Part shown: positions 1 to 5,171 of the stretch, one piece after another | Position numbering within the stretch: position 1 is the first letter of the stretch | Layout: each line of letters begins with the position of its first letter | Origin: CAYTUI01 sp964441335 | GTDB taxonomy: Bacteria; Patescibacteriota; Patescibacteriia; UBA1558; 2-01-FULL-52-15 | Reading direction: 5' to 3' | DNA: 7,267 bases | Assembly: GCA_964441335.1 (NCBI GenBank) | Contig: CAYTUI010000048.1 | Coordinates: 1-7,267 of the forward strand | Notes under the pieces: generated by a model | What the model saw: the letters and a program-made list of their open reading frames with translations, nothing else | Told to the model about the DNA's origin: nothing | Database searches by the model: none | Made by a program: the position numbers and the translations under genes

Positions 1-225
1 GGCCCGGCCGGTCCCTTTTTGTTTCCAAGGCTTTCTACCACCCCCCCGTACTTCACCGCGGCCCTTAGTATCAGCAATAGCCACGCGGGCATTAGCCTGT
101 TGAGCCACTACCGCCAGTTGAACTACTTCAGACTTAATCTTAACGCCAAATAAAACGGCCGGTAATTTTTCTACGCCGACTTCCTGTCCTGTCTGATTAT
201 AAATTTTGGCTGTTAATTCTTTCAT
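1..225 (-). CDS. rplD: 50S ribosomal protein L4, N-terminal part (cut by window edge)
   Basis: Only the first 75 codons are present; the gene continues beyond position 1. The translation begins MKELTAKIYNQTGQEVG and ends in the L4 hallmark GGGRKPWKQKGTGRA, at residues 61-75, which forms the start of the extended loop that reaches into the ribosomal exit tunnel. L4 binds 23S rRNA and is an early assembly protein of the large subunit. It follows rplC, as in the standard S10 operon, but 130 nt separate the two genes and that gap holds repeats and hairpins. I see no Shine-Dalgarno sequence before the ATG at 223-225 (upstream on the gene strand reads ATCATTAACACA). The start is chosen because the sequence matches the normal L4 N-terminus. 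Identification is secure from motif and context. Confidence 0.95.
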   Translation of the reverse strand, partial: MKELTAKIYNQTGQEVGVEKLPAVLFGVKIKSEVVQLAVVAQQANARVAIADTKGRGEVRGGGRKPWKQKGTGRA

Positions 226-230
226 TGTGT

Positions 231-277
231 TAATGATTGGTAATGGGTAATGGGTAATTGGTAATTAGTAATTGGGG
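231..277. repeat. Short AT-rich tandem repeat, TAATGGG/TAATTGG type
   Basis: Degenerate 7-8 nt units (TAATGATTGG, TAATGGG, TAATGGG, TAATTGG, TAATTAG, TAATTGG) run head to tail in the rplC-rplD spacer. It is non-coding and looks like a simple-sequence expansion. Confidence 0.7.
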
Positions 278-307
278 TCAATCCTTATTCCTCATAACCC
301 ATAACTT

Positions 308-339
308 CGCCCATAGGGCGATCAGGTCGAATGACCTGA
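308..339. repeat. Two adjacent hairpins in the rplC-rplD spacer
   Basis: CGCCC-ATA-GGGCG (308-320) is followed at once by TCAGGTC-GAAT-GACCTGA (322-339). Both stems are perfect. No T-run follows on the minus strand, so they do not look like a terminator. They may stabilise mRNA, or be part of a REP-like family seen elsewhere in the window. Confidence 0.6.
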
Positions 340-355
340 CATTACTCATAACTCG

Positions 356-1165
356 CTACTTCTTATCCTCCTCTTTCTTAACTTCCTCTGTTCCTACGTT
401 CTTTGGTTCTTCAGTACTCTCGTTCTTTAGTTCTTCCGTCTTCGGTTCTTCAGTTTTTACGTTCTTTAGTTCTTCAGTACTTTCGTTCTTCTGTTCTTCC
501 GTCTTCAGTTCCTCCGTTCTTTCGCTCTTCAGTTCTTCAGCCCTCTTCAAAACCAACTCTCCCTCACCCTGAATCAGTAAAAAACCGTGACGGGCTCCGG
601 GTACAGCGCCTTTGATATAAAGTAAATTCTTTTCAGCGTCTACTTCAACAATTTTTAAATTCATTTCAGTCACCTGATCATTGCCCATGTGTCCGGCCAT
701 ACGAGTACCTTTGAAAACATGTTGCGGTTCGCCGGCACCAATGGAACCGGGCATTCTTAACTGATCTTTATGACCATGAGTTGCCGGTGAGCCGTGAAAT
801 TTGTGTCTTTTAACTACGCCTTGAAAGCCTTTACCTTTGGACTGACCGGTAACTTTAACAACATCACCGACCTGAAAAGTGGTCACATCAATTTCTTTGC
901 CTCTTTCCAAACCGTCAGTTTTTTCCAAACGAAATTCTCGTAACCAACGATGAGCCGGTAAACCTTTCAGATGACCTTGCAGAGCTTTAACCAGATTCTT
1001 GGTCTGACCATAACCGACTTGAACCGCGGTATAACCGTCTTTATCAGCCTTTTTAACCTGTGTCACAGTACAAGGGCCAGCTTTTACGACAGTAACAGGA
1101 ACAACGGTTCCGTCTTCCAGGAACTTCTGGGTCATACTTATTTTTTGTCCTAACAAGAATTTCAT
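356..1165 (-). CDS. rplC: 50S ribosomal protein L3 with long repetitive acidic/basic C-terminal tail
   Basis: L3 binds 23S rRNA near the peptidyl transferase centre and helps start large-subunit assembly. The core is intact over about residues 1-200: the family signature runs from GFQGVVKRHKFHG (113-125) through HGHKDQLRMPGSIGAGEPQH (130-149) to VFKGTRMAGHMG (150-161), and the fold ends near GARHGFLLI (190-198). Bacterial L3 is usually about 205-215 residues; this one has 269. The extra roughly 65 residues are almost only E, K, T, L and N, built on TEELK repeats. The ATG at 1163-1165 has only a weak AGAGA upstream. The gene lies 302 nt after rpsJ instead of close to it, with a terminator-like hairpin between. 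The core identification is secure; whether the tail is made and folded on the ribosome is unknown. Confidence 0.96.
   Translation of the reverse strand: MKFLLGQKISMTQKFLEDGTVVPVTVVKAGPCTVTQVKKADKDGYTAVQVGYGQTKNLVKALQGHLKGLPAHRWLREFRLEKTDGLERGKEIDVTTFQVGDVVKVTGQSKGKGFQGVVKRHKFHGSPATHGHKDQLRMPGSIGAGEPQHVFKGTRMAGHMGNDQVTEMNLKIVEVDAEKNLLYIKGAVPGARHGFLLIQGEGELVLKRAEELKSERTEELKTEEQKNESTEELKNVKTEEPKTEELKNESTEEPKNVGTEEVKKEEDKK
362..487 (-). repeat. Two 63-bp in-frame repeat units in the L3 tail
   Basis: Residues 227-247 and 248-268 of L3 are two 21-residue units, each starting NESTEE and carrying KNV and TEE at the same offsets. Shorter TEELK units (about residues 208-225) precede them. At DNA level, GAAGAAC/AAAGAACG words recur, so the tail grew by tandem duplication of a simple sequence whose unit length keeps the frame. 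Confidence 0.8.
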
Positions 1166-1215
1166 TGTCTCTGTTAAATCTTATTGCGGTTTTCTCGTTT
1201 CAAATTTATTGAGAG

Positions 1216-1263
1216 AAAAAACCACGATTTTACGCTCGAACAAGTTCAAGGGCAAAATCGTGG
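1216..1263 (-). terminator. Rho-independent terminator or attenuator between rpsJ and rplC
   Basis: On the minus strand a perfect 10-bp stem (CCACGATTTT/AAAATCGTGG, plus coordinates 1254-1263 and 1222-1231) with a 22-nt loop is followed directly by TTTTTT (1216-1221). This is the layout of an intrinsic terminator placed 51 nt before the rplC start. It could end the tuf-rpsJ transcript or act as an attenuator for rplC and downstream genes. The loop is larger than usual, though it contains a small GAAC/GTTC stem that would shorten it. Confidence 0.6.
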
Positions 1264-1414
1264 CTTCTTGTCCGCTTTCGGCGGATTACTACGATATTAC
1301 ACACTCACTTACTCGCGCTCACTTTCTCGAGTACCGCACGTAGCTTCAGCGAAGGCGGGCCTAGCCCAAAGCTTCACTAAACTACTTACGATCTTCAAGA
1401 GTTAAGTCACTTTA
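1264..1414. other. Gene-free part of the rpsJ-rplC spacer
   Basis: No supported gene. It holds small dyads (TCCGC/GCGGA at 1271-1285, a GGGC-CTA-GCCC hairpin, CTTC-AGC-GAAG) and looks like degraded REP-type extragenic sequence. The long open frame across 1184-1405 on the plus strand has no Shine-Dalgarno sequence and reads through these hairpins, so I do not call it. Confidence 0.5.
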
Positions 1415-1469
1415 TCCCGCTCAGCAGGACTTATCCCGCTTAACGGGGCTACAACGAGCTCAGCTCGTT
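1415..1469. repeat. Three tandem small hairpins at the 3' end of rpsJ
   Basis: TCCCGC-TCA-GCAGGA (1415-1429, one G-U on the minus-strand RNA), CCCG-CTTAA-CGGG (1435-1447) and AACGAGC-TCA-GCTCGTT (1453-1469) follow each other. The last overlaps the rpsJ stop codon. Two share a TCA loop flanked by GC, suggesting one small repeat family. They could protect the rpsJ mRNA 3' end from exonucleases. Confidence 0.6.
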
Positions 1470-1824
1470 ACATCTTTATTTCAACATCTACACCAGCCGG
1501 TAAATTCAAACTGGTCAAAGAATCAACAGTCTTTTCCTGAATATTGGTAATGTCAATCAGGCGCTTGTGGATTCTCATCTCAAATTGATCCCGGGCATCT
1601 TTATGAACAAAAGTGGAACGGTTAACGGTAAATTTCTTTTTCTCGGTCGGCAACGGTATCGGTCCAATAATCGTAGCCCCGCTACGCAAAACTGCGTCAA
1701 TAATAGTGCGGGTTGATTGATCAATAATTTTATGATCAAAAGCCTTGATTTTTATCCTAACGCGGGCATTACTCTCGTCCGGTTGTCCTGGAACTTTTGT
1801 TGGCTGTGGTGCTTGGGCTGTCAT
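1468..1824 (-). CDS. rpsJ: 30S ribosomal protein S10
   Basis: S10 is a head protein of the small subunit and, as NusE, a partner in transcription antitermination. The 118-residue product contains RVRIKIKAFDHKIID (21-35), SGATIIGPIPLPTEKKKFTV (48-67) and the signature VNRSTFVHKDARDQFEMRIH (67-86). S10 is normally about 100-105 residues and begins just before the RIRL(K)AFDH motif; here a roughly 20-residue Pro/Gln-rich leader (MTAQAPQPTKVPGQPDESNA) precedes it. I chose the ATG at 1822-1824 over an in-frame GTG at 1863, because the latter lies inside a strong palindrome and gives a non-family N-terminus. No good Shine-Dalgarno sequence is visible. The gene follows tuf by 67 nt, so both are probably transcribed together. 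Confidence 0.95.
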   Translation of the reverse strand: MTAQAPQPTKVPGQPDESNARVRIKIKAFDHKIIDQSTRTIIDAVLRSGATIIGPIPLPTEKKKFTVNRSTFVHKDARDQFEMRIHKRLIDITNIQEKTVDSLTSLNLPAGVDVEIKM

Positions 1825-1856
1825 CTGTCTGTTACTTTTTAGTTTAATGAACGACT

Positions 1857-1886
1857 TTACCACGCCGCTCGCGAGCGGCGTGGTAA
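1857..1886. repeat. 30-bp perfect palindrome between tuf and rpsJ
   Basis: The two 15-nt halves (TTACCACGCCGCTCG and CGAGCGGCGTGGTAA) are exact reverse complements with no spacer. It begins 5 nt after the tuf stop codon. The RNA would form a very stable hairpin. No T-run follows on the minus strand, so it is more likely an mRNA-stabilising or partial-termination element that sets tuf above rpsJ expression, or a REP-like insertion. Confidence 0.85.
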
Positions 1887-1891
1887 TTTAT

Positions 1892-3076
1892 TTATTTAAT
1901 AATCTTGGTTACCACTCCGGCTCCAACTGTATGGCCGCCTTCGCGAATGGCAAATCTCTGCTGTTCCAACATAGCTACCGGCACAATCAATTTAACAACC
2001 AAATTTACTGTATCGCCAGGCATAACCATTTCTGTACCCTCTGGTAACATAACTTCGCCAGTCACATCAGTGGTGCGGAAGTAAAACTGTGGTTTATAGC
2101 CTTTGAAGAATGGAGTATGTCGTCCGCCTTCTTCTTTGCTCAAAATGTAAATTTCAGCTTCAAATTCAGCGTGCGGAGTAACAGAACCGGGTTTAGACAA
2201 AACCTGACCTCTTTCCACATCTTCTTTCTTAGTACCGCGCAATAATATTCCAGCATTGTCTCCGGCGCGTCCTTCGTCCAAATTCTTGTTAAACATTTCA
2301 ATACCGGTTACGACTGTCTTCTGGGTATCGCGCAAACCGACAATTTCCACTTCCTCATTCAACTTGATAATACCTCTTTCAATTCTGCCGGTAACTACCG
2401 TACCACGGCCTTCAATGGAAAAGATATCTTCAATCGGCATCAAGAAAGGCTTATCAACTTCACGAACCGGTTCAGGAATATAATCATCCAAAGCTTTGAT
2501 TAATTCATCAATGGCTTTAGCCGGCTCGCCTGTTGGATCTTCCAAAGCTTTCAAAGCACTGCCGCGAATAATCGGAGTTTTGTCGCCAGGAAATTCATTC
2601 TTAGTCAACAGATCTCTAATTTCTTCCTCAACCAAGTCAATCAATTCCGGATCATCAACCTGATCAACCTTATTTAAGAAAACAATTATGTAAGGCACAC
2701 CAACCTGCTTAGCCAGCAAAATATGTTCTCTGGTCTGGGGCATCGGGCCATCAGCGGCCGAAACCACCAAAATAGCACCGTCCATCTGGGCGGCACCAGT
2801 AATCATGTTTTTTACATAGTCAGCATGTCCCGGACAGTCAACGTGAGCATAGTGTCTCTTTTCTGACTGATATTCAACGTGAGCGGTAGCAATAGTAATA
2901 CCACGCTCTTTTTCTTCCGGCGCTTTATCGATTTCATCTACACCTTTAACTTGAGCTAAACCTTTGGCGGATTGCACCTTAAGTATAGCTGCAGTCAATG
3001 TAGTTTTGCCATGGTCAACATGGCCGATTGTACCGACGTTAACGTGCGGTTTAGAACGATCAAATTGTTCTGCCAT
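1892..3076 (-). CDS. tuf: Elongation factor Tu
   Basis: EF-Tu is the cytoplasmic GTPase that carries aminoacyl-tRNA to the ribosome. At 394 residues it is full length. Visible motifs: P-loop GHVDHGKT (18-25), switch I RGITI with Thr61, DCPGH with the catalytic His84 (80-84), NKVD (135-138) and GSAL (172-175). Domain 2 (about 205-295) contains GRGTVVTGRIERG and domain 3 (about 300-394) contains GGRHTPFFKGYKPQFYFRTT and ends AIREGGHTVGAGVVTKIIK. The ATG at 3074-3076 is preceded by a strong AAAGGAG Shine-Dalgarno (3083-3089) six nucleotides away. The gene has its own promoter and a leader of about 170 nt. fusA and rpsG, the usual upstream partners, are absent here; a different gene and a terminator lie upstream. 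Confidence 0.99.
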   Translation of the reverse strand: MAEQFDRSKPHVNVGTIGHVDHGKTTLTAAILKVQSAKGLAQVKGVDEIDKAPEEKERGITIATAHVEYQSEKRHYAHVDCPGHADYVKNMITGAAQMDGAILVVSAADGPMPQTREHILLAKQVGVPYIIVFLNKVDQVDDPELIDLVEEEIRDLLTKNEFPGDKTPIIRGSALKALEDPTGEPAKAIDELIKALDDYIPEPVREVDKPFLMPIEDIFSIEGRGTVVTGRIERGIIKLNEEVEIVGLRDTQKTVVTGIEMFNKNLDEGRAGDNAGILLRGTKKEDVERGQVLSKPGSVTPHAEFEAEIYILSKEEGGRHTPFFKGYKPQFYFRTTDVTGEVMLPEGTEMVMPGDTVNLVVKLIVPVAMLEQQRFAIREGGHTVGAGVVTKIIK

Positions 3077-3080
3077 AGGT

Positions 3081-3135
3081 ATCTCCTTTGCGACCTCTAT
3101 TCGAATTTGTCCGGAGACCTCCTGTCTTAGGAGAT
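3081..3135 (-). promoter_or_regulatory. tuf leader segment with Shine-Dalgarno and matching anti-Shine-Dalgarno
   Basis: In the mRNA, ATCTCCT (plus 3129-3135) is an exact complement of AGGAGAT, the tuf Shine-Dalgarno region (plus 3081-3087). Between them lies AGGAG (3119-3123), which can pair instead with the same CTCCT in a 5-bp hairpin with a 5-nt loop, and a GGTCTCC that can also pair with GGAGATACC. Open and closed forms of the ribosome binding site are therefore both drawable. That it regulates tuf is inference. Confidence 0.4.
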
Positions 3136-3186
3136 TACTCGCTGACTACCGAAATAAAGTTACAATCCAGTCGCGGATATTAATTC

Positions 3187-3229
3187 TTAATTATTAATAC
3201 TTGATAATTAATTAAAGCCCCAATGGGCT
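3187..3229. other. Hairpins in the early tuf leader
   Basis: A very AT-rich stem (TTAATTAT/ATAATTAA, 3187-3194 with 3204-3211) and a small GC hairpin AGCCC-CAAT-GGGCT (3216-3229) lie just after the predicted transcription start. On the minus strand the GC hairpin is followed by TTTAATTAATT, a poor terminator; a weak attenuator is possible but not supported further. Confidence 0.35.
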
Positions 3230-3254
3230 ACTTTTCGCAATTTCTAACAGGAAG

Positions 3255-3283
3255 ATTATAGCAGTAGTTAATATTTTTTGCAA
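3255..3283 (-). promoter_or_regulatory. Sigma-70 type promoter for tuf
   Basis: On the minus strand TTGCAA (3278-3283) is separated by exactly 17 nt from a perfect TATAAT (3255-3260), with a TG one base upstream of the -10 (extended -10). Predicted start is near 3248, giving a leader of about 170 nt before tuf. Confidence 0.75.
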
Positions 3284-3311
3284 GTCTCTAACTGCCCACT
3301 CTTTTTTAACG

Positions 3312-3337
3312 AAAAAATTGGCCAACATTAGCCAATT
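3312..3337 (-). terminator. Rho-independent terminator downstream of the 3479-3895 gene
   Basis: On the minus strand AATTGGC-TAATGTTG-GCCAATT forms a perfect 7-bp stem whose end runs into TTTTTT (3312-3317). It lies just upstream of the tuf promoter, separating the two transcripts. The stem has only three G-C pairs, so strength is uncertain. Confidence 0.6.
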
Positions 3338-3478
3338 ACGAGACTCCTTTATGATTATAGCTAACTACCATCAATTATGGGCAATTCATTAACAAGCGGC
3401 AAATAGCTGATAGCTTATAGCTTATAGCGTATAGAATTGCGAACGATTGGCTATTAGCTCACAGCTAAAAGACATAAG
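3338..3478. repeat. AT-rich spacer with TAGCTTA-type short repeats
   Basis: No gene. Between 3404 and 3434 TAGCTGA, TAGCTTA, TAGCTTA and TAGCGTA follow one another in 7-nt steps. ATTGGCTATTAGC at 3446-3458 resembles the dyad at the 3895 gene start. Similar AGCTATA-type words recur at 4999-5027, in the right half. Confidence 0.55.
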
Positions 3479-3895
3479 CTAAATCTCCGGCTCCGGATAA
3501 TAAACATCATCATCTCCAACACTATCCCCATTATCTATCACCCGAGACAGCAACTCGTCATGACCAGGGATATTATCATCTAACGAATCAACGGTCGGTT
3601 CTGGCTGGCCGATGGTGACCGGCTCCTTTCTTAAGGAATCCACGCGAAATTGGGCCAAATCATAGTCTGACAGATCAGGCTGACTGCTTTTCCAGGCTGA
3701 AATCTGCCTATTTATCTTATCCAACAGCTCTTCTTCGCTAATGTTAGCCACTTTTACCTCTTCCCTCAATAAACTACGGTAATTATTCAAATCCATAATA
3801 ACAAAAGGATCGTTTTCTTTATCCAAAATTATTACCCTATCACCTGTCTGACGCACTAATTGTAGAACCTCCTGAAGTTTTTCTAAACTTGACAT
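3479..3895 (-). CDS. Small acidic protein with Phd/YefM-like N-terminal region
   Basis: A 138-residue soluble protein. Residues 3-45 (LEKLQEVLQLVRQTGDRVII, then LDKENDPFVIMDLNNYRSLL) follow the pattern of Phd/YefM antitoxins: a helix, a beta strand after a Gly-Asp turn, then a strand ending in an L-N-N-Y-R-S-L helix like the family's S-L-E-x-Y-x-x-L. Residues 55-85 are helical and charged; 90-138 are acidic and Pro/Asp-rich, probably disordered. No toxin gene lies next to it, so it may be a stand-alone DNA-binding regulator, an orphan antitoxin, or an unrelated conserved small protein. The ATG at 3893-3895 is the first usable start because a TAG lies in frame just upstream; the only good Shine-Dalgarno (AGGAGG, 3921-3926) is 25 nt away, with a dyad between. 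It has its own promoter and terminator. Confidence 0.75.
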   Translation of the reverse strand: MSSLEKLQEVLQLVRQTGDRVIILDKENDPFVIMDLNNYRSLLREEVKVANISEEELLDKINRQISAWKSSQPDLSDYDLAQFRVDSLRKEPVTIGQPEPTVDSLDDNIPGHDELLSRVIDNGDSVGDDDVYYPEPEI

Positions 3896-3897
3896 TG

Positions 3898-3909
3898 GCT
3901 AATGTTAGC
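3898..3909. promoter_or_regulatory. GCTAATGTTAGC dyad at the gene start (possible operator)
   Basis: This 12-mer is an almost perfect palindrome placed between the AGGAGG and the ATG of the 3479-3895 gene. An exact second copy lies inside the gene at 3737-3748, and a 13-nt inverted copy (AACATTAGCCAAT, 3324-3336) lies in the terminator downstream. Phd-type proteins typically bind such palindromes to repress their own gene. Alternatively the hairpin could shorten the distance from the Shine-Dalgarno to the start. Confidence 0.4.
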
Positions 3910-3938
3910 TTAATTTAATCCCTCCTAATTGGCCTAAG

Positions 3939-3965
3939 ATTATATCAAACCCGTTTAAATGTCAA
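3939..3965 (-). promoter_or_regulatory. Promoter for the 3479-3895 gene
   Basis: On the minus strand TTGACA (3960-3965) and TATAAT (3939-3944) are both consensus, with TG one base upstream of the -10. Spacing is 15 nt, shorter than the optimal 17, so output may be modest or depend on the extended -10. Confidence 0.6.
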
Positions 3966-3990
3966 AACCCCCGCCCGCTTTTCAGCAGGA

Positions 3991-4058
3991 TCTCCCTCTT
4001 AGCAAGAGGGAGAAACCCGGCAGGGAGAGGGAGTTAACCTCCCCTTGAAAAGGGGAGG
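3991..4058. repeat. Pair of REP-like hairpins between divergent promoters
   Basis: TCTCCCTCTT-AGC-AAGAGGGAGA (3991-4013, 10 bp) and CCTCCCCTT-GAA-AAGGGGAGG (4038-4058, 9 bp) are perfect stems linked by a purine-rich stretch. Such CTCCCTC/CCTCCCC hairpin pairs look like a mobile extragenic repeat unit. They could also act as a bidirectional barrier between the divergent genes. Confidence 0.7.
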
Positions 4059-4079
4059 ATTAAGGTGGGGATTCTAGGC

Positions 4080-4108
4080 TTGACAAAAAACCCCATATAT
4101 GATATACT
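4080..4108 (+). promoter_or_regulatory. Strong promoter reading into the small-gene cluster
   Basis: TTGACA (4080-4085), a 17-nt spacer, then TATACT (4103-4108) with TG one base before the -10. This is close to the sigma-70 consensus. Predicted start near 4115 gives a leader of about 140 nt to the ATG at 4255. Confidence 0.8.
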
Positions 4109-4228
4109 ACTTAATTAAAACAAAAGAGCCAAAAAGCGCTTTTACATCAACAAAAATCAAAGCATAACCCTAGATTATCTCCTATTTGCGAGGTAGTCCT
4201 GGGCTGTCCTTTGACCATATAACCCCGT
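4109..4228 (+). other. Leader between the promoter and the first small gene
   Basis: No gene seen. It begins AT-rich, with palindromes TTAATTAA and AAAAGCGCTTTT (4132-4143) near the transcription start that could be operators, and turns GC-rich after about 4185. Confidence 0.4.
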
Positions 4229-4240
4229 GCGCTTCGGCGC
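4229..4240 (+). promoter_or_regulatory. GCGC-UUCG-GCGC hairpin touching the Shine-Dalgarno sequence
   Basis: A 4-bp GC stem closed by the exceptionally stable C(UUCG)G tetraloop ends one base before the AAGGAG (4242-4247) of the 4255 gene. The same 12-mer recurs at 4460-4471. Confidence 0.75.
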
Positions 4241-4254
4241 GAAGGAGAAAGAAC

Positions 4255-4431
4255 ATGATGCGAATCTGTATGCTGATCCAGGCGTTCGTCGTGTGTCCGT
4301 TCGCGATCGGATTCTCTATCTTCGATTTCCAGCACCATGCGTACCGGCAAGGAATCACCGATGTCGTTATCGGTGTGGGAGCCGCATTGGTTGCCACCAT
4401 CGTCTGGCGACGGTACGTTCGCGCGCGGTAA
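4255..4431 (+). CDS. Unknown small membrane protein, 58 aa, two predicted membrane segments
   Basis: I do not recognise it. The 58 residues give two hydrophobic stretches, about 4-24 (ICMLIQAFVVCPFAIGFSIF) and 34-52 (ITDVVIGVGAALVATIVW), joined by a short polar loop FQHHAYRQG and ending in a basic tail WRRYVRAR. The basic tail would favour the C-terminus staying in the cytoplasm. The ATG at 4255 is chosen over upstream in-frame starts because AAGGAG lies 7 nt before it; an adjacent second ATG (4258) is possible. It is the first gene of a cluster read from the 4080 promoter, with the next gene 59 nt downstream. G/C-ending codons contrast with the ribosomal genes to the left. Confidence 0.75.
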   Translation: MMRICMLIQAFVVCPFAIGFSIFDFQHHAYRQGITDVVIGVGAALVATIVWRRYVRAR

Positions 4432-4459
4432 CGCCGCCGACCACAATCGCCGCAACTAC

Positions 4460-4471
4460 GCGCTTCGGCGC
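4460..4471 (+). promoter_or_regulatory. Second GCGC-UUCG-GCGC hairpin upstream of a Shine-Dalgarno sequence
   Basis: Identical 12-mer to 4229-4240, here 6 nt before the GAGGA (4478-4482) that serves the ATG at 4491. Confidence 0.75.
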
Positions 4472-4490
4472 AGAAAAGAGGAAAAAGACC

Positions 4491-4928
4491 ATGCTAAGCG
4501 ATTCCAAGCGGATGTTCTGGCTGGTTATCGTTCTTGTCCTTGCCATCACTGCCTTCCTGGTTTTCCCCCAGGTCATGACCCTGAATGGTCTGGCTCCGGC
4601 GCAGACATCTGCCGCCGATTCGGTCCTAGCAGCCTACACGGCGACGCAAATCGCCGACATGAGGGGAAATGCCACGGTTGAGCAGATGCCCGGTCAGTGG
4701 ATCATCATGTCGGATGTAACAATCCCTATCGTCGGCGGCATGGAGTGGGTCTTCGTAGCTCGAAAGGGAAACGAAAGCAACCTGGTCCGCGCCTGCCTGA
4801 ACCGATCTTCCTGGTCGACGCAGCACATGTCGTTACTGCCCATCCGCGGCACCGAGGTGCAGGTCACCCTCGTGATCGCATCTCCCAAGTACCGCGGCAT
4901 ACCGGATCGCACGTACTTCGCCTACTGA
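4491..4928 (+). CDS. Unknown exported or membrane-anchored protein, 145 aa
   Basis: No family recognised. Residues 1-7 are polar with a Lys-Arg pair, and 8-29 (MFWLVIVLVLAITAFLVFPQ at the core) form one strong hydrophobic helix, so this is a signal anchor or a signal peptide; LAPAQTSAA at 35-42 could offer a cleavage site but is not a clear one. The rest (about 45-145) looks like a compact soluble domain with alternating beta strands: QWIIMSDVTIPI, MEWVFVARKG, EVQVTLVIAS. One Cys (102) is present, so no disulfide. It would act outside the cytoplasmic membrane. The start is fixed by GAGGA 8 nt upstream of the ATG. Longer in-frame starts before it would overlap the 4255 gene. It probably shares its transcript with that gene, and a strong GC hairpin follows the stop. 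Confidence 0.8.
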   Translation: MLSDSKRMFWLVIVLVLAITAFLVFPQVMTLNGLAPAQTSAADSVLAAYTATQIADMRGNATVEQMPGQWIIMSDVTIPIVGGMEWVFVARKGNESNLVRACLNRSSWSTQHMSLLPIRGTEVQVTLVIASPKYRGIPDRTYFAY

Positions 4929-4944
4929 TCCGGTTCCGCTTCGT

Positions 4945-4981
4945 CCCGAGTCTCTTCCACACCTTGTGGTTGAGACTCGGG
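4945..4981 (+). terminator. Strong hairpin after the 145-aa gene
   Basis: CCCGAGTCTC pairs perfectly with GAGACTCGGG (10 bp), and inside it CCACA-CCT-TGTGG forms a second 5-bp stem. It starts 16 nt after the stop codon. No T-run follows, so it may be a Rho-type or processing/stability end rather than a classic intrinsic terminator. Confidence 0.55.
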
Positions 4982-4998
4982 GCACTACTTGAGCGTAC

Positions 4999-5027
4999 TA
5001 TAAGCTAACAGCTATAGGCTACAAGCT
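4999..5027. repeat. AGCTATA-type short repeats
   Basis: TATAAGCTAACAGCTATAGG and following CTACAAGCTC resemble the TAGCTTA repeats at 3404-3434 in the left half. Shared extragenic words on both sides argue against the junction being a simple assembly error. Confidence 0.4.
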
Positions 5028-5096
5028 CTCTAGTGCTTTCAAGCGGTTCATTACAACCCATTTTCAGCAAGGTATTTACTCTTCCTGAATTCTCGA

Positions 5097-5160
5097 CCCT
5101 CCTAAGCTTTAGCGTAGGAGGGAGAGATCTCCAATTGGTTATCACTTCGGAGACCTCTCC
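5097..5160 (+). other. Two abutting hairpins in the 4929-5351 gene-free stretch
   Basis: CCCTCCTA/TAGGAGGG (5097-5104 with 5115-5122) is followed by a 12-nt arm pairing (5121-5132 with 5149-5160) that has one mismatch and a 16-nt loop. The two stems share two bases, so they compete or stack at the boundary. No gene is visible in 4929-5351. Confidence 0.55.
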
Positions 5161-5171
5161 TCCCCGCTAAG

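Noticed and set aside
258..615. Plus-strand open frames (Ser/Phe/Leu-rich) opposite the L3 tail
   Set aside because: They are the antisense of the GAAGAAC simple repeat in rplC, have no ribosome binding site and a repeat-driven composition.
1233..1259. Minus-strand promoter before rplC (TTGCCC, 17 nt, TAAAAT)
   Set aside because: The -35 matches poorly and both boxes fall within the terminator-like stem-loop.
1184..1405. 73-codon plus-strand frame in the rpsJ-rplC spacer
   Set aside because: No Shine-Dalgarno sequence, spans the terminator-like hairpin and several small dyads; composition is not protein-like.
4147..4912. Several minus-strand and alternate-frame ORFs over the first two small genes
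   Set aside because: They lack ribosome binding sites and overlap genes with strong Shine-Dalgarno sequences and hydrophobic segments on the plus strand.
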